Below, one piece after another: positions 25,828 to 33,699 of a DNA stretch of 43,978 nucleotides; the first letter of the stretch is position 1, and each line of letters starts with the position of its first letter. Under the pieces are notes generated by a model that had not been told where the DNA came from, ran no database searches, and was given only the letters and a program-made list of their open reading frames with translations. The position numbers and the translations under genes were made by a program. The stretch lies in assembly GCA_030648295.1 (NCBI GenBank), contig JAUSID010000267.1, positions 1 through 43,978 on the forward strand, given 5' to 3'. The stretch comes from Opitutaceae bacterium. Lineage in GTDB: Bacteria > Verrucomicrobiota > Verrucomicrobiia > Opitutales > Opitutaceae.

Positions 25828-26301
25828 TCATCCGCGAAATAACCGGATGGAAGCGTAAGCGGCGGTGACCGATGCGCAGGCACCGAGCATCATCAGGAAG
25901 ACGCGGGCGGCTCCGGGCAGTTTTCGCCATCGTTGCATTCCCCACCGCCACACTTTTCGTACCTGCACCTCGAGCCAGTCCATCGCCTTCGCCATCGGAC
26001 GCGAGACGACCGCAAGTGCGCCCCCGGCGATGACGAAAAACGGGATCGCCGGGCCGGGAATCACCGCCAGGACGATGCCGATCGCAAATGCCACGACGGC
26101 GATGGCGATGAAAACAATGCGCGAGCCGAGCCCCCGCCTGCCCTCGCGGTGGCGCAGCCGGTCGTAGCGATCCTGGAAGCGACGACCGGGACGGCCGCGC
26201 TCCAGTTCGCGCCAGTGCTCACGAAAGTTTAATGCCCTCAACACCCGTTCGCAGACCGCGCTGCCCGATTTTCGTTCGCTCGCGCACCATGCTCGAACCA
26301 T
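25828..26301 (-). CDS. PGPGW-type small membrane protein
   Basis: Up to 157 residues with three predicted membrane segments (about 62-80, 84-100, 133-153) and a central IPGPAIPFFVIAGGALAVVS followed by RPMAKAMDWLE. That arrangement, a P-G-P turn between two helices with a small amphipathic segment after, matches the PGPGW transmembrane family of unknown function, with P-G-P-A-I in place of P-G-P-G-W. The N-terminal 60 residues are highly basic and lie in the cytoplasm if the usual positive-inside rule holds. The start is uncertain: the ATG at 26301 or a GTG at 26244. Confidence 0.7.
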   Translation of the reverse strand: MVRAWCASERKSGSAVCERVLRALNFREHWRELERGRPGRRFQDRYDRLRHREGRRGLGSRIVFIAIAVVAFAIGIVLAVIPGPAIPFFVIAGGALAVVSRPMAKAMDWLEVQVRKVWRWGMQRWRKLPGAARVFLMMLGACASVTAAYASIRLFRG

Positions 26302-26638
26302 CGAACCGAACGGCGAAGTCCTCGCCGGGCCGGCCGAAAAGCCGCTGCAAAGGTTCGCACCCCGTGACCGCGAAGCCCGCGGGCAGCAGCCGAAACGCCA
26401 AATTGGAGATCACTCGGGCTGGGTTCATCCGGGGCGCCCCAACGACCGCCACGAAAACTGGGCTAACTACCGGATGGCCAAAGGCTGCGCCACCAGTCAG
26501 GTCCAGATCATTCGTCATTATCGCCCGCTCACATGTCCATTAGCGTCCACACTCAGTCGCGCTGAATCTACGCAGTTCTACCCTTTTGAAACCATTCTGC
26601 TAGGCGTGACGTCACAGCAACGTCACATTTCGCACCAC
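26302..26638. other. 337-base spacer upstream of the VTC gene
   Basis: No gene I can support. An open frame on the minus strand (26219-26518) overlaps the membrane protein start and has no family likeness. Just upstream of the VTC start lies a 10-base perfect palindrome. Confidence 0.5.
26606..26626. promoter_or_regulatory. GTGACGTCAC palindrome plus CGTCAC half-site
   Basis: GTGACGTCAC (26606-26615) is a perfect 10-base palindrome, and a direct half-site CGTCAC follows at 26621-26626, ending 12 bases before the ATG of the VTC gene. Spacing and symmetry suit a dimeric repressor operator; no protein is implicated. Confidence 0.4.
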
Positions 26639-27469
26639 ATGTCCGACAAAGCCCAACTGCAACGCTTCGAAATGAAGTATCTCGTAAGCGAGGAGAAAGC
26701 CCTCTCGATACGGCGTTTCCTGCTTAGCTACCTGAAGCCGGACGATTTCGCGGCGACGCTCCCGAATTTCAGCTATCCCGTCCACAGCCTGTATCTGGAT
26801 TCGCCGGACCTCGCGACCTATCAGGCGGTGCAATGCGGCGACCGGAACCGATTCAAGCTGCGGATCCGGTATTACGACGAGACGCCCGATGCCCCCGTGT
26901 TTTTCGAGATCAAGAAACGGATCAACGAGTGTATCGGCAAGCAGCGCGCAAAAGTCCGGCGCGACGCCGTGGAAGATTTGCTGGCGGGACGTCCGCCGCA
27001 GATGGCCCATCTCATTCGGCCCGACGCACGGCAGCTGGTCGCGCTCCAGGATTTTTGCCGGCTCGTGCACAAGCTTCAGGCATCACCGCGCTCGCACGTC
27101 GCGTATATGCGTGAAGCTTGGATGAGCCCGTTGAACAATTCCATCCGGGTCACTTTCGATCGCCAGGTGCAGTGCGAACCGGAATTCCGCCCGGCGCTCA
27201 CCACCCAGATCGGCGACGCCGTCACCGCTTTTGGCCACGACGTGGTGCTCGAACTCAAGTTCACGAACCGGCTGCCGCAGTGGTGCATCGAGATGGTGCG
27301 CGTATTCCAGCTGGTCCGCAGCGGAGCGCCGAAATACGTGCGCGGAATCTCGCTCCTCGGCGAACACCGCGTTTCGAACCGGGGCGTAAGCTTGAAGGTT
27401 CCCGTCCTCGCCGGTGCGCAACCGGAACGCTGGGGACAATCGGAACCGCTTGCCGTGGCGGCAGCCTGA
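26639..27469 (+). CDS. VTC-domain polyphosphate-polymerase-like protein
   Basis: A 276-residue cytoplasmic protein of the VTC/CYTH tunnel-fold group, which in yeast makes polyphosphate. The basic strands expected to line the tunnel are visible: RFEMKY (9-14), RFKLRIRYYD (71-80), FFEIKKR (88-94), KQRAKVRR (101-108) and a late LELKF with glutamate. The start is the ATG at 26639; the frame upstream to 26474 has no likeness to the family. It is followed after 26 bases by a DUF4956 gene, a pairing common in bacteria and the best support for the call. Activity as a polymerase, or on spore-coat/CotH-type systems, is not shown by the sequence. Confidence 0.85.
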   Translation: MSDKAQLQRFEMKYLVSEEKALSIRRFLLSYLKPDDFAATLPNFSYPVHSLYLDSPDLATYQAVQCGDRNRFKLRIRYYDETPDAPVFFEIKKRINECIGKQRAKVRRDAVEDLLAGRPPQMAHLIRPDARQLVALQDFCRLVHKLQASPRSHVAYMREAWMSPLNNSIRVTFDRQVQCEPEFRPALTTQIGDAVTAFGHDVVLELKFTNRLPQWCIEMVRVFQLVRSGAPKYVRGISLLGEHRVSNRGVSLKVPVLAGAQPERWGQSEPLAVAAA

Positions 27470-27473
27470 GCTA

Positions 27474-27493
27474 GGGTGGAGCCCTCTCCACCC
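27474..27493 (+). promoter_or_regulatory. Hairpin covering the ribosome-binding region of the DUF4956 gene
   Basis: GGGTGGAG (27474-27481), loop CCCT, CTCCACCC (27486-27493): a perfect 8-bp stem starting 5 bases after the VTC stop and ending 2 bases before the next ATG. In mRNA it would hide the GGTGGAG that could serve as ribosome-binding site. Confidence 0.6.
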
Positions 27494-27495
27494 GC

Positions 27496-28179
27496 ATGAA
27501 CGCATTGTTGCAGGGCGATTACGGGATCGCGCCCACAAGTTTCCAGACGGTTCTGCTGGCGATGCTGCTGGCCTTTCTCATGGGCCAGCTGATCGCGTGG
27601 GTGTATATGTTCACGCACTCGGGCGTGTCGTATTCGCGCTCGTTCGTGATGTCGCTGATCCTGATGCCGGTCATCGTCGCGCTGGTGTTGATGGTGCTGT
27701 CCAACAACCTGGTGACCGCCTTCGGCTTGATGGCGGTATTCGCGATCGTGCGGTTCCGAAACATCCTGCGCGACACGCTGGACACGTCGTACGTACTCGC
27801 GGTGATCGTCCTGGGCATGGCCTGCGGCACCCAGAAATTTTCCACCGCGATCGTCGGCACCCTGGTGATTGTCGCGCTGATGTTGTACCTGTGGTTCACC
27901 GCGTTCGGCAGCCGTCATCGGTACGATCTCATCCTCAACCTGCAATGGTCGCGCAGCGTCGGCGAACTGTCCGCCCTCGAGCGTCTGCTGGCACGCCACA
28001 GTTTCAAGGCGCAATGCGCCAACCGCCATTTCGACTCCGGCTCCGAAGGCACTGCCTTGTCCTACCGGTTGTTGCTCCGCGACCCGGAGCGCGTCAACGA
28101 GTTGCTGCGTGAGCTGGCGATGCTTCCGGGCGTCGATCAGGTTTCGAGCATGAAGGCGGAGGACGAGTCGGAGGTTTGA
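27496..28179 (+). CDS. DUF4956 membrane protein
   Basis: A 227-residue inner-membrane protein with about four hydrophobic segments (about 17-39, 47-69, 70-88, 98-137) and a soluble C-terminal part (140-227) that looks like a small ferredoxin-like domain. The diagnostic block AVFAIVRFRNILRDTLDTSYV in the second half of the membrane region identifies the DUF4956 family. Its biochemical role is unknown, but it regularly accompanies VTC-type genes, as here. Translation may be restrained by the hairpin immediately in front. The next gene begins two bases after its stop, with a good ribosome-binding site inside its own 3' end. Confidence 0.88.
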   Translation: MNALLQGDYGIAPTSFQTVLLAMLLAFLMGQLIAWVYMFTHSGVSYSRSFVMSLILMPVIVALVLMVLSNNLVTAFGLMAVFAIVRFRNILRDTLDTSYVLAVIVLGMACGTQKFSTAIVGTLVIVALMLYLWFTAFGSRHRYDLILNLQWSRSVGELSALERLLARHSFKAQCANRHFDSGSEGTALSYRLLLRDPERVNELLRELAMLPGVDQVSSMKAEDESEV

Positions 28180-28181
28180 CC

Positions 28182-29282
28182 ATGAGCGACCGGCTGCCGC
28201 CCATCCCCGTTCCGCCCGCCCAGCTTCTGCGCCAGCTGCGGCTGCAATATCTTCCCCTGGTCGTGTTCATCGTCGGGGTGGTTGCCGTTTTTGTCATTTG
28301 GACCCGCTGGGTCGCGCCACCGACGTTCGTCGCGGAAGCAGAGGCCATTCGCGTCGAAGTGCGCTCCACCCTCGCGGGCACCATGAGCGGCATGAACGTG
28401 GCGCTGCTTCAGCCCGTGAAGGCCGGACAGACCCTGGGCCATGTGGTCATCACCGATCCCAAGGTCATCGAGGCGTCTTTGGCGGTCATCCGCGCGGAGA
28501 TCGACGTCATCCGGACGACCATGGAACCCATCGTCGGGCAACAGCGCGCGCGATTGGATTTCGAGCGGCTGCAACTCGACTGGATGAGCAAGCGCGTCGA
28601 GCTCGCGGCGCTGCAGGTTCAATTGCAGCTCGCAGAGAGCAACCTCACGCGGACTGCTTCGCTCTTCCAAGGAAAGATGATAACCGAGGAGCGCTTCGAA
28701 GAGGTGAAGGGCCTGCGCGACTCCTTGCTGGCCCAAGTGAAGGCCCAGGGCGAACTCATCGCCCAGCTCGAGCCCGGCATCAGAAGCTTTTCGGCCGGCG
28801 GCGGCATGGAATTGCCCCCACCCGCCGACGGTCTGCGTGCCGCGGTGAAGCTGCAGGAGGAAAATTTGCGTCTGACCGAGGCCCAGTTGCAGCCGGTGCC
28901 ACTCCGGGCGCCCATCGACGGCGTGATTACGATGATCCACCGGCGGCCGGGCGAAGTCATCGGGGCTGCCGAACCGATCCTCCAAGTCAGCGCGACGAGG
29001 ATCGAGCGGATCGTGGGTTTCCTGCGGCAGCCGCTGCCCGACGTGCCGCAGCCGGGTACCCCGGTGCAGGTGCGAACCCGCACGTTTCCGCGTCAGGTGG
29101 GCCGCGCCACGGTAATCGAGGTGGGAGGTCAGTTCGAGCCGATCATGCCGACGTTGCTCGGTGCCATGAGGCTACCCGTGTCGTCCATTCCGATCGAATA
29201 CGGGCTCCGCGTTCACGTTGCCGTCCCCCCGGGCCTCGCGCTCCGGCCGGGTGAATACGTGGATGTGATTGTGGTCGACTGA
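28182..29282 (+). CDS. HlyD-family membrane fusion/adaptor protein
   Basis: A 366-residue periplasmic adaptor anchored by one N-terminal membrane helix (about 24-40). After it comes a lipoyl-like half (VEVRSTLAGTMSGMNVALLQPVKAGQTLG), a long helical hairpin (about 85-215, rich in Leu, Gln, Glu), the second lipoyl half (VPLRAPIDGVITMIHRRPGEVIGA) and a beta-barrel domain. The ATG at 28182 is chosen over the TTG two codons earlier because GGAGG at 28170-28174 lies seven bases before it. No transporter or outer-membrane factor gene is adjacent; the partners may be the VTC and DUF4956 proteins, perhaps for envelope polyanion handling, which is inference. Confidence 0.88.
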   Translation: MSDRLPPIPVPPAQLLRQLRLQYLPLVVFIVGVVAVFVIWTRWVAPPTFVAEAEAIRVEVRSTLAGTMSGMNVALLQPVKAGQTLGHVVITDPKVIEASLAVIRAEIDVIRTTMEPIVGQQRARLDFERLQLDWMSKRVELAALQVQLQLAESNLTRTASLFQGKMITEERFEEVKGLRDSLLAQVKAQGELIAQLEPGIRSFSAGGGMELPPPADGLRAAVKLQEENLRLTEAQLQPVPLRAPIDGVITMIHRRPGEVIGAAEPILQVSATRIERIVGFLRQPLPDVPQPGTPVQVRTRTFPRQVGRATVIEVGGQFEPIMPTLLGAMRLPVSSIPIEYGLRVHVAVPPGLALRPGEYVDVIVVD

Positions 29283-29506
29283 TGAGACGGCACCGGCGGC
29301 ATCACGCCAGCGTCGTCAGCCTACGAGACTCGTGGTGTGGGGTGATACCCGGCCTCGACGAGCGCAAAGACGCGCCGTGCACGCCAAACTGCAGCTGAAC
29401 AACAACCTAGTGATGTCCAATCTGCACCGACGGGATTTCTACCCCACCGCTGAGTGGTCTTTCACCCCATATCTCCCGCCCCCCCGCTCTGGCACCATGC
29501 GCCCCC
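29283..29506. other. 224-base spacer, nothing recognised
   Basis: Between the adaptor gene and the cell-wall hydrolase gene; no repeat, hairpin or promoter that I can support. Confidence 0.5.
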
Positions 29507-30301
29507 ATGAGCAGGAAGTTACCAATCAGTGCCGTCACGGCTGCTCTCAGTCTCGTGCCCATGTGCGCGGGAACAGTGCAGCCGGTTGTCCCCACGATTC
29601 GCGTGGTGGAGGCAGTATCCGCGCCTGCATCACATGAGCCCCCGAGGGTCGCATTCTCCCTGCCTCGCGCAAGAGGCAGCCAGGATGAGGCGTTGTCGAA
29701 GCCGCGTTTTGTGGTTTCGACCCAGGCAACCGCTGAAAACGAGCTACGGAGACTGGTGAGCCTCTCGGCCATGCCCACCGCGCGTGCGGAGCTGCCGAAG
29801 CTCGGCGACATGATGATGCCGGCGATCGAAGACTCCGCCGGATTCGCTCAAGCAGCCGAAGCCGCGACGAGTTCGACCTCGGTTTCTTTTACGCTGCCCC
29901 GATACACCGCCACACCGCGGGACCGCGAAACCATTGCCGCCTGCCTCGTGCTCGAAGCGGCATCGCAGGGCGACTTCGGGATGCGCGCGGTAATGGCGGT
30001 GATTCGCAATCGCGCCCGGGGCCTGCCGGAACTTTTCGTGCCCACCGTGCTGCGCGAAAAACAATTCAGCGCGCTCAACAAGGTCACCGCAGGCCGCGAA
30101 TCCCTGGCGACGGCCATCGGTCGCGCCAGGCGCGATCGCATGTGGCCGCTCGCACTCGACATCGTCAACCATGCGATGGATGACTCGTGGCACGATCCAA
30201 CCGGCGGCGCGACGCACTATACGCGCGCGGCCGAGCGGACGCATTGGACCCGCAGTCTGGCCAAGACCACCACCATCGGCGCGCATTCGTTCTACCGTTA
30301 G
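29507..30301 (+). CDS. Exported SleB-type cell-wall hydrolase
   Basis: A 264-residue protein with an N-terminal export signal (1-22), a low-complexity linker (23-135) and a C-terminal catalytic domain of the cell-wall hydrolase family related to spore cortex-lytic enzyme SleB. In that domain E150 (CLVLEAASQG) fits the catalytic Glu, followed by the GMRAVMAVIRNRA helix, REKQFSAL, DPTGGATHYTR (230-240) and the C-terminal IGAHSFYR, all standard landmarks. It likely cuts peptidoglycan glycan strands in envelope remodelling. Its stop codon TAG is part of the TTAGCCCGCAT arm of a composite repeat, so the last codons may have been shaped by that insertion. Confidence 0.87.
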   Translation: MSRKLPISAVTAALSLVPMCAGTVQPVVPTIRVVEAVSAPASHEPPRVAFSLPRARGSQDEALSKPRFVVSTQATAENELRRLVSLSAMPTARAELPKLGDMMMPAIEDSAGFAQAAEAATSSTSVSFTLPRYTATPRDRETIAACLVLEAASQGDFGMRAVMAVIRNRARGLPELFVPTVLREKQFSALNKVTAGRESLATAIGRARRDRMWPLALDIVNHAMDDSWHDPTGGATHYTRAAERTHWTRSLAKTTTIGAHSFYR

Positions 30302-30514
30302 CCCGCATTTTTCCCACTTGAAATGGTTTTCACCCGTGTCTGACCGCCAACATCCCAATGTTCCGGCGGGCGCCCCGCGTTCATGCGGGCTAAATGCATT
30401 CTGCTGGCCAGCAGAATGCCCTTAGCCGGGAATTCGTGGAGCGCGCATCGGCGCACGGCACAAGCGAACACGCTGTGCGTTCGCAGCGGAGCAGAGTGTG
30501 AAATTTCCCGGCTA
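30298..30514 (+). repeat. Composite inverted-repeat element, copy 2
   Basis: Same order as copy 1: TTAGCCCGCAT (30298-30308) with ATGCGGGCTAA (30383-30393); then a perfect hairpin GCATTCTGCT (30396-30405), loop GGCC, AGCAGAATGC (30410-30419); then TAGCCGGGAATT (30423-30434) with AATTTCCCGGCTA (30502-30514), one base bulged. The arm spacing matches copy 1 exactly in part 1 (85 bases arm to arm). The stem sequence of the hairpin is unrelated to copy 1 yet fully paired. The last part shares blocks such as TGGAG, GCGCGC and CGAACAC with copy 1. Confidence 0.85.
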
Positions 30515-30645
30515 GCGCGCTCCCGCCCGGGCGAATCAAGGCGAAATCGATGCGATCGCTACGCATCGAGCCACCGCGTTTAATTCTCGCGCCAGCAGGG
30601 AGTCCGGGCTGTGTTGGTGCGGTTCGTTTTTCAGCACCCGTCGCA
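30302..30645. other. 344-base spacer, mostly composite repeat
   Basis: Bases 30302-30514 belong to repeat copy 2. Bases 30515-30645 precede the histidine kinase start and show no promoter boxes I can support. Confidence 0.6.
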
Positions 30646-32100
30646 ATGCGCCCCTCCTGGTCGGAACGCCCTGTCTGGCAAACCTATGGCGTGGCGTTTG
30701 CCTTGATACTGGCCGCGCTCCTGTTTCGAAAACTGCTCGATCCGTACACCACGGACGCGGTGCCCCTCGACTCGATGTATGTCGCGGTGACGATCGCCGT
30801 CTGGTTCGGAGGATGGCGGCCAGCCGTGCTCGTGATGGCGGTGGGATACGTGGCTTCGCTGTGGTGGTTCTATCCGCCCAGCCGGTCGTGGAAGCTGTGG
30901 TCCGAGTTCGGCTTCGTGCGGACGCTGTTGTACCTGCTGTCGTGCGGCGTCACGATTTTCCTCTGCGAATCGATGCGGCGCGCACGCCGGCACCATGCCG
31001 CGTCCGAACAGAAACTCATGGCGCTGGTTAACCACATGGACGAACCCTTCTGCTCCATCGGCCCCGGCACCCGGCTCACTTATCTGAATCCCAGTGCGGA
31101 GAAGTATCTCGGTCTGGCCCAATCACTCGCCAGCGGCCGCACGTGGAACGAGCTGATGCCCCAGGTGGGCGGCTCCGCGTTCGAGGCGCGGCTGCAATCG
31201 GTGCTGCGCGATCAGCAACCGGCGCGGTTTGAATCCGATCAAGTGGTCCCCGGCCGATGGACGGCGGTGACCGTGACCGCGTCTGCCGAAGGTGCCACCG
31301 TGCTCTTGCGCGATATCACCGAGGAGAAGCTGCGGCTGCAACAGCTCGAGCAGGAAGTGGCGCGCCGCACCGCTGAATTGCGAGAGACGATCGCCGATCT
31401 GGAATCGTTTTCCTACACGCTCGTCCACGACATGCGCGCGCCGGTGCGATCCATCCGCCATTTCGTCTCGTTGATCATCCCCGAAAACGGCGGGGAAATG
31501 TCGTCCGATACCCTCGATCATCTCACCCGCATTGACCAGACCGCCGCACGGATGGACCGGCTCATTCTCGATGTGCTGCATTACAGCCGGCTTACGCGGA
31601 CCAACGCCGAGTTGCAGGACGTCGATCTGAACGAAGTCATGCGCGAGGTCGTCGCGTACCCGACGTTCGCGGCCGAGAAGGCCGATATGGAGATTGACGA
31701 CAATCTGCCGGCGGTTCGCGGAAACAAAGCTCTGCTTTGCCAGTGTTTTTTGAACCTGGTGCAAAACGCGATGAAGTTCGTTGCCCCCGGCGTGAAGCCG
31801 CGGATCCGGGTTTTCGCCGATGCAGCAGCGGATCGGGTCCGGGTCACCGTTGCGGACAACGGCATCGGCATCATGCCGGATGCGAAAGAGCGCATCTTCG
31901 AACCTTTCCAAAGGGAGGATTCGCACTACGAGGGAACAGGAATCGGCCTGGCGATCGTGCGGAAGGTAATCGAGCAACTTCAGGGTCAGGTCGGAGTCGA
32001 CTCCGAGCCGGGCATGGGAAGCCGCTTCTGGTTGGAGATTCCGGCGGCGCAACGACCGGTCGCCGGTGGCACTAAACCGGTGGTCGCGGTCCAATCGTAG
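30646..32100 (+). CDS. Membrane sensor histidine kinase
   Basis: A 484-residue kinase starting at the ATG at 30646 (the frame upstream lacks domain likeness). Order: four close membrane segments of DUF4118/KdpD type (about 13-30, 43-60, 61-78, 90-108), a PAS-like sensor domain (121-225), a coiled linker, the HisKA helix with phospho-accepting H261 in LVHDMRAPVRSIRHF, and an HATPase domain with N box (NLVQNAMKF 370-378), DNGIGI (404-409), FEPF (418-421) and GTGIGLAI (430-437). The H-box sequence HDMRAP is that of phytochrome-like HWE-unrelated kinases in verrucomicrobia and cyanobacteria. No response regulator gene is adjacent, so it is an orphan. Confidence 0.93.
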   Translation: MRPSWSERPVWQTYGVAFALILAALLFRKLLDPYTTDAVPLDSMYVAVTIAVWFGGWRPAVLVMAVGYVASLWWFYPPSRSWKLWSEFGFVRTLLYLLSCGVTIFLCESMRRARRHHAASEQKLMALVNHMDEPFCSIGPGTRLTYLNPSAEKYLGLAQSLASGRTWNELMPQVGGSAFEARLQSVLRDQQPARFESDQVVPGRWTAVTVTASAEGATVLLRDITEEKLRLQQLEQEVARRTAELRETIADLESFSYTLVHDMRAPVRSIRHFVSLIIPENGGEMSSDTLDHLTRIDQTAARMDRLILDVLHYSRLTRTNAELQDVDLNEVMREVVAYPTFAAEKADMEIDDNLPAVRGNKALLCQCFLNLVQNAMKFVAPGVKPRIRVFADAAADRVRVTVADNGIGIMPDAKERIFEPFQREDSHYEGTGIGLAIVRKVIEQLQGQVGVDSEPGMGSRFWLEIPAAQRPVAGGTKPVVAVQS

Positions 32101-32168
32101 GCGGGCAACCGGGGGCGCGTCGGAGCCGCACCAGTACTGGAATACTCACCGCTCCGCGGGTCGCATGC

Positions 32169-32243
32169 GTGGCTGCGGCATCCCTGCCGCAGATGAATCG
32201 AGCCGACGGTCCATCACCGTCTGCGGCTGGAAGCCGCAGCCAC
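32169..32243. repeat. GTGGCTGCGG palindromic repeat, intact copy
   Basis: GTGGCTGCGG (32169-32178) pairs with CCGCAGCCAC (32234-32243); inner parts CTGCCGCAG and CTGCGGCT also pair. Lies in the 258-base spacer between the kinase and the reductase gene. Related arms lie at 33333-33357 and 33607-33630. Confidence 0.8.
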
Positions 32244-32358
32244 TGCGGAAGCCGGCGCGGCAATCACTCACGCGGTGGCGCCATTCACCGCGGGTGAACA
32301 GCATCACTGAAGCCGACCTGCTGGTTGCGCGGCTCGGTTCGTGAGTCATCTTCCGGGT

Positions 32359-33303
32359 ATGACGGCACGCAGCCAGTACCCGGAGGAGCAGACGAAGGAC
32401 GGTGAATTCCAGCGGCAGCAGGACGAGTTTCGCGATTGGGTGCGCGCGGACGGCTCCACGCTATACCGGCCCGAGCCGAATCGCTATCAGCTTTACGTGT
32501 CGTTCGCCTGTCCGTGGGCGCACCGGACTTTGATCGTCCGGCATATCCGCGGACTCGGCGCGACCATCGGCGTAACGGTACTCGATCCCGTCCGCGATGA
32601 ACGCGGCTGGGCGTTTCGCGACGGGCCCGGGCACTCGCGCGATTTGATCAACGGATTCGCGTTCCTGCGCGACGCCTACGAAGCCACAAACCCGCGGTTT
32701 CGCGGCCGATGGACCGTGCCGGTGCTGTGGGACAGGCACGCGAGGCGGATCGTGAACAATTCCGAGGATGACATTTGCCGGATGTTCAATGACGAATTCC
32801 CGCCCGGCCGGACAGATGCGCCGCAGCTTTTCCCGCCGGAGCTCGCACCGGTGCAGGAGGCGCTGAGCGCTCGGATCTACGAGTGCATTAATAACGGCGT
32901 GTATCGCGCGGGGTTCGCCACCCAGCAGCGGACCTACGAAAGGGCAGTGCGGACACTTTTCGAAGCGCTGGACGACCTGGAGGCGCGACTCGCGACCCGG
33001 CGCTATCTATTCGCTGCACAACCGGTCGAAACCGACTGGCGTCTCTTTTGCACGCTCGTGCGTTTCGACGCGGTTTACTTCGGCCACTTCAAATGCAACC
33101 TGCGGCGGATCGTCGACTATCCAAACCTGCAAGGCTACTTGCAGGACCTCTACCAGGTGCCAGGCATCGCCGGCACCGTGAACTTCGATCACATCAAGCG
33201 GCACTATTACGTCACGCATACCGAGATTAACCCGACGCGGATTGTGCCACTCGGGCCGGACCTCGGCCTGTCACGACCCCACGGACGCGAATCACTCGCG
33301 TAG
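32359..33303 (+). CDS. Glutathionyl-hydroquinone reductase (Xi-class glutathione transferase)
   Basis: A 314-residue cytoplasmic enzyme that reduces glutathionyl-hydroquinones with glutathione. The N-terminal part carries the family block SFACPWAHRTLIVRHI with catalytic C51; the thioredoxin-fold half continues to VPVLWD and the NNSEDDICRMFN segment, and the all-helical C-terminal half contains YECINNGVYRAGFATQQ and the late HIKRHYYVTHTEINPTRIVP, all diagnostic. The ATG at 32359 fits relatives (MTARSQYPEE); a GTG at 32341 would add six residues. Related to YqjG and PcpF. It stands alone between repeat-filled spacers. Confidence 0.93.
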   Translation: MTARSQYPEEQTKDGEFQRQQDEFRDWVRADGSTLYRPEPNRYQLYVSFACPWAHRTLIVRHIRGLGATIGVTVLDPVRDERGWAFRDGPGHSRDLINGFAFLRDAYEATNPRFRGRWTVPVLWDRHARRIVNNSEDDICRMFNDEFPPGRTDAPQLFPPELAPVQEALSARIYECINNGVYRAGFATQQRTYERAVRTLFEALDDLEARLATRRYLFAAQPVETDWRLFCTLVRFDAVYFGHFKCNLRRIVDYPNLQGYLQDLYQVPGIAGTVNFDHIKRHYYVTHTEINPTRIVPLGPDLGLSRPHGRESLA

Positions 33304-33699
33304 CCAGCAAGAGTGGCGGCGGCATCCTGCCAAGTGGCTGCGGCATCCCTGCCGCAGATCCGATCGGCCACCGAGCGGTGGACCGGTAGATTGAAATCTC
33401 CAACCTCGTAACCTCGGCCGCTACACGACCGAAATTCCGAATCATTCGCGTTCATTCGCGGTTAAACTCATCCGCTGGATTGGATTCGCGGTTAATCCGT
33501 TCGCCGCTGAAGTCCGTCCCTGGGAGCGCGGGCGTCTCGCCCTCAAGGATTGGGCCGGGCTCGCTGCCGCCGGCCGCAGGCAAGATCGATCGCGCGTCCT
33601 GAGAATCTGCGGCTGGAAGCCGCAGCCACTTGGCGCGCACTGCGCCGCGCTTGTCTCCTTGGCGGCATAGCCGCAACGTCATCCGCTCTCTCCCCAACC
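33304..33699. other. 396-base spacer: mosaic of repeats
   Basis: No gene. From left to right: a GGCGGCATCCTGCC fragment (33315-33330), the left arm of the GTGGCTGCGG repeat (33333-33357), a CATTCGCG array (33443-33465), a further ATTCGCGGTTAA (33484-33495), a half GGGAGCGCGGGC repeat (33522-33543), and the right arm of the GTGGCTGCGG repeat (33607-33630). The last 70 bases carry the likely leader of the lyase gene. Confidence 0.7.
33333..33630. repeat. GTGGCTGCGG repeat split by other repeats
   Basis: The left arm (33333-33357) and right arm (33607-33630, CTGCGGCTGGAAGCCGCAGC...) are as in the compact copy at 32169-32243 but are 249 bases apart, with members of two other repeat families in between. 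Confidence 0.7.

Noticed and set aside
26219-26518. Minus-strand 99-codon frame before the VTC gene
   Set aside because: Overlaps the N-terminus of the PGPGW-type gene and has no family likeness; no ribosome-binding site.
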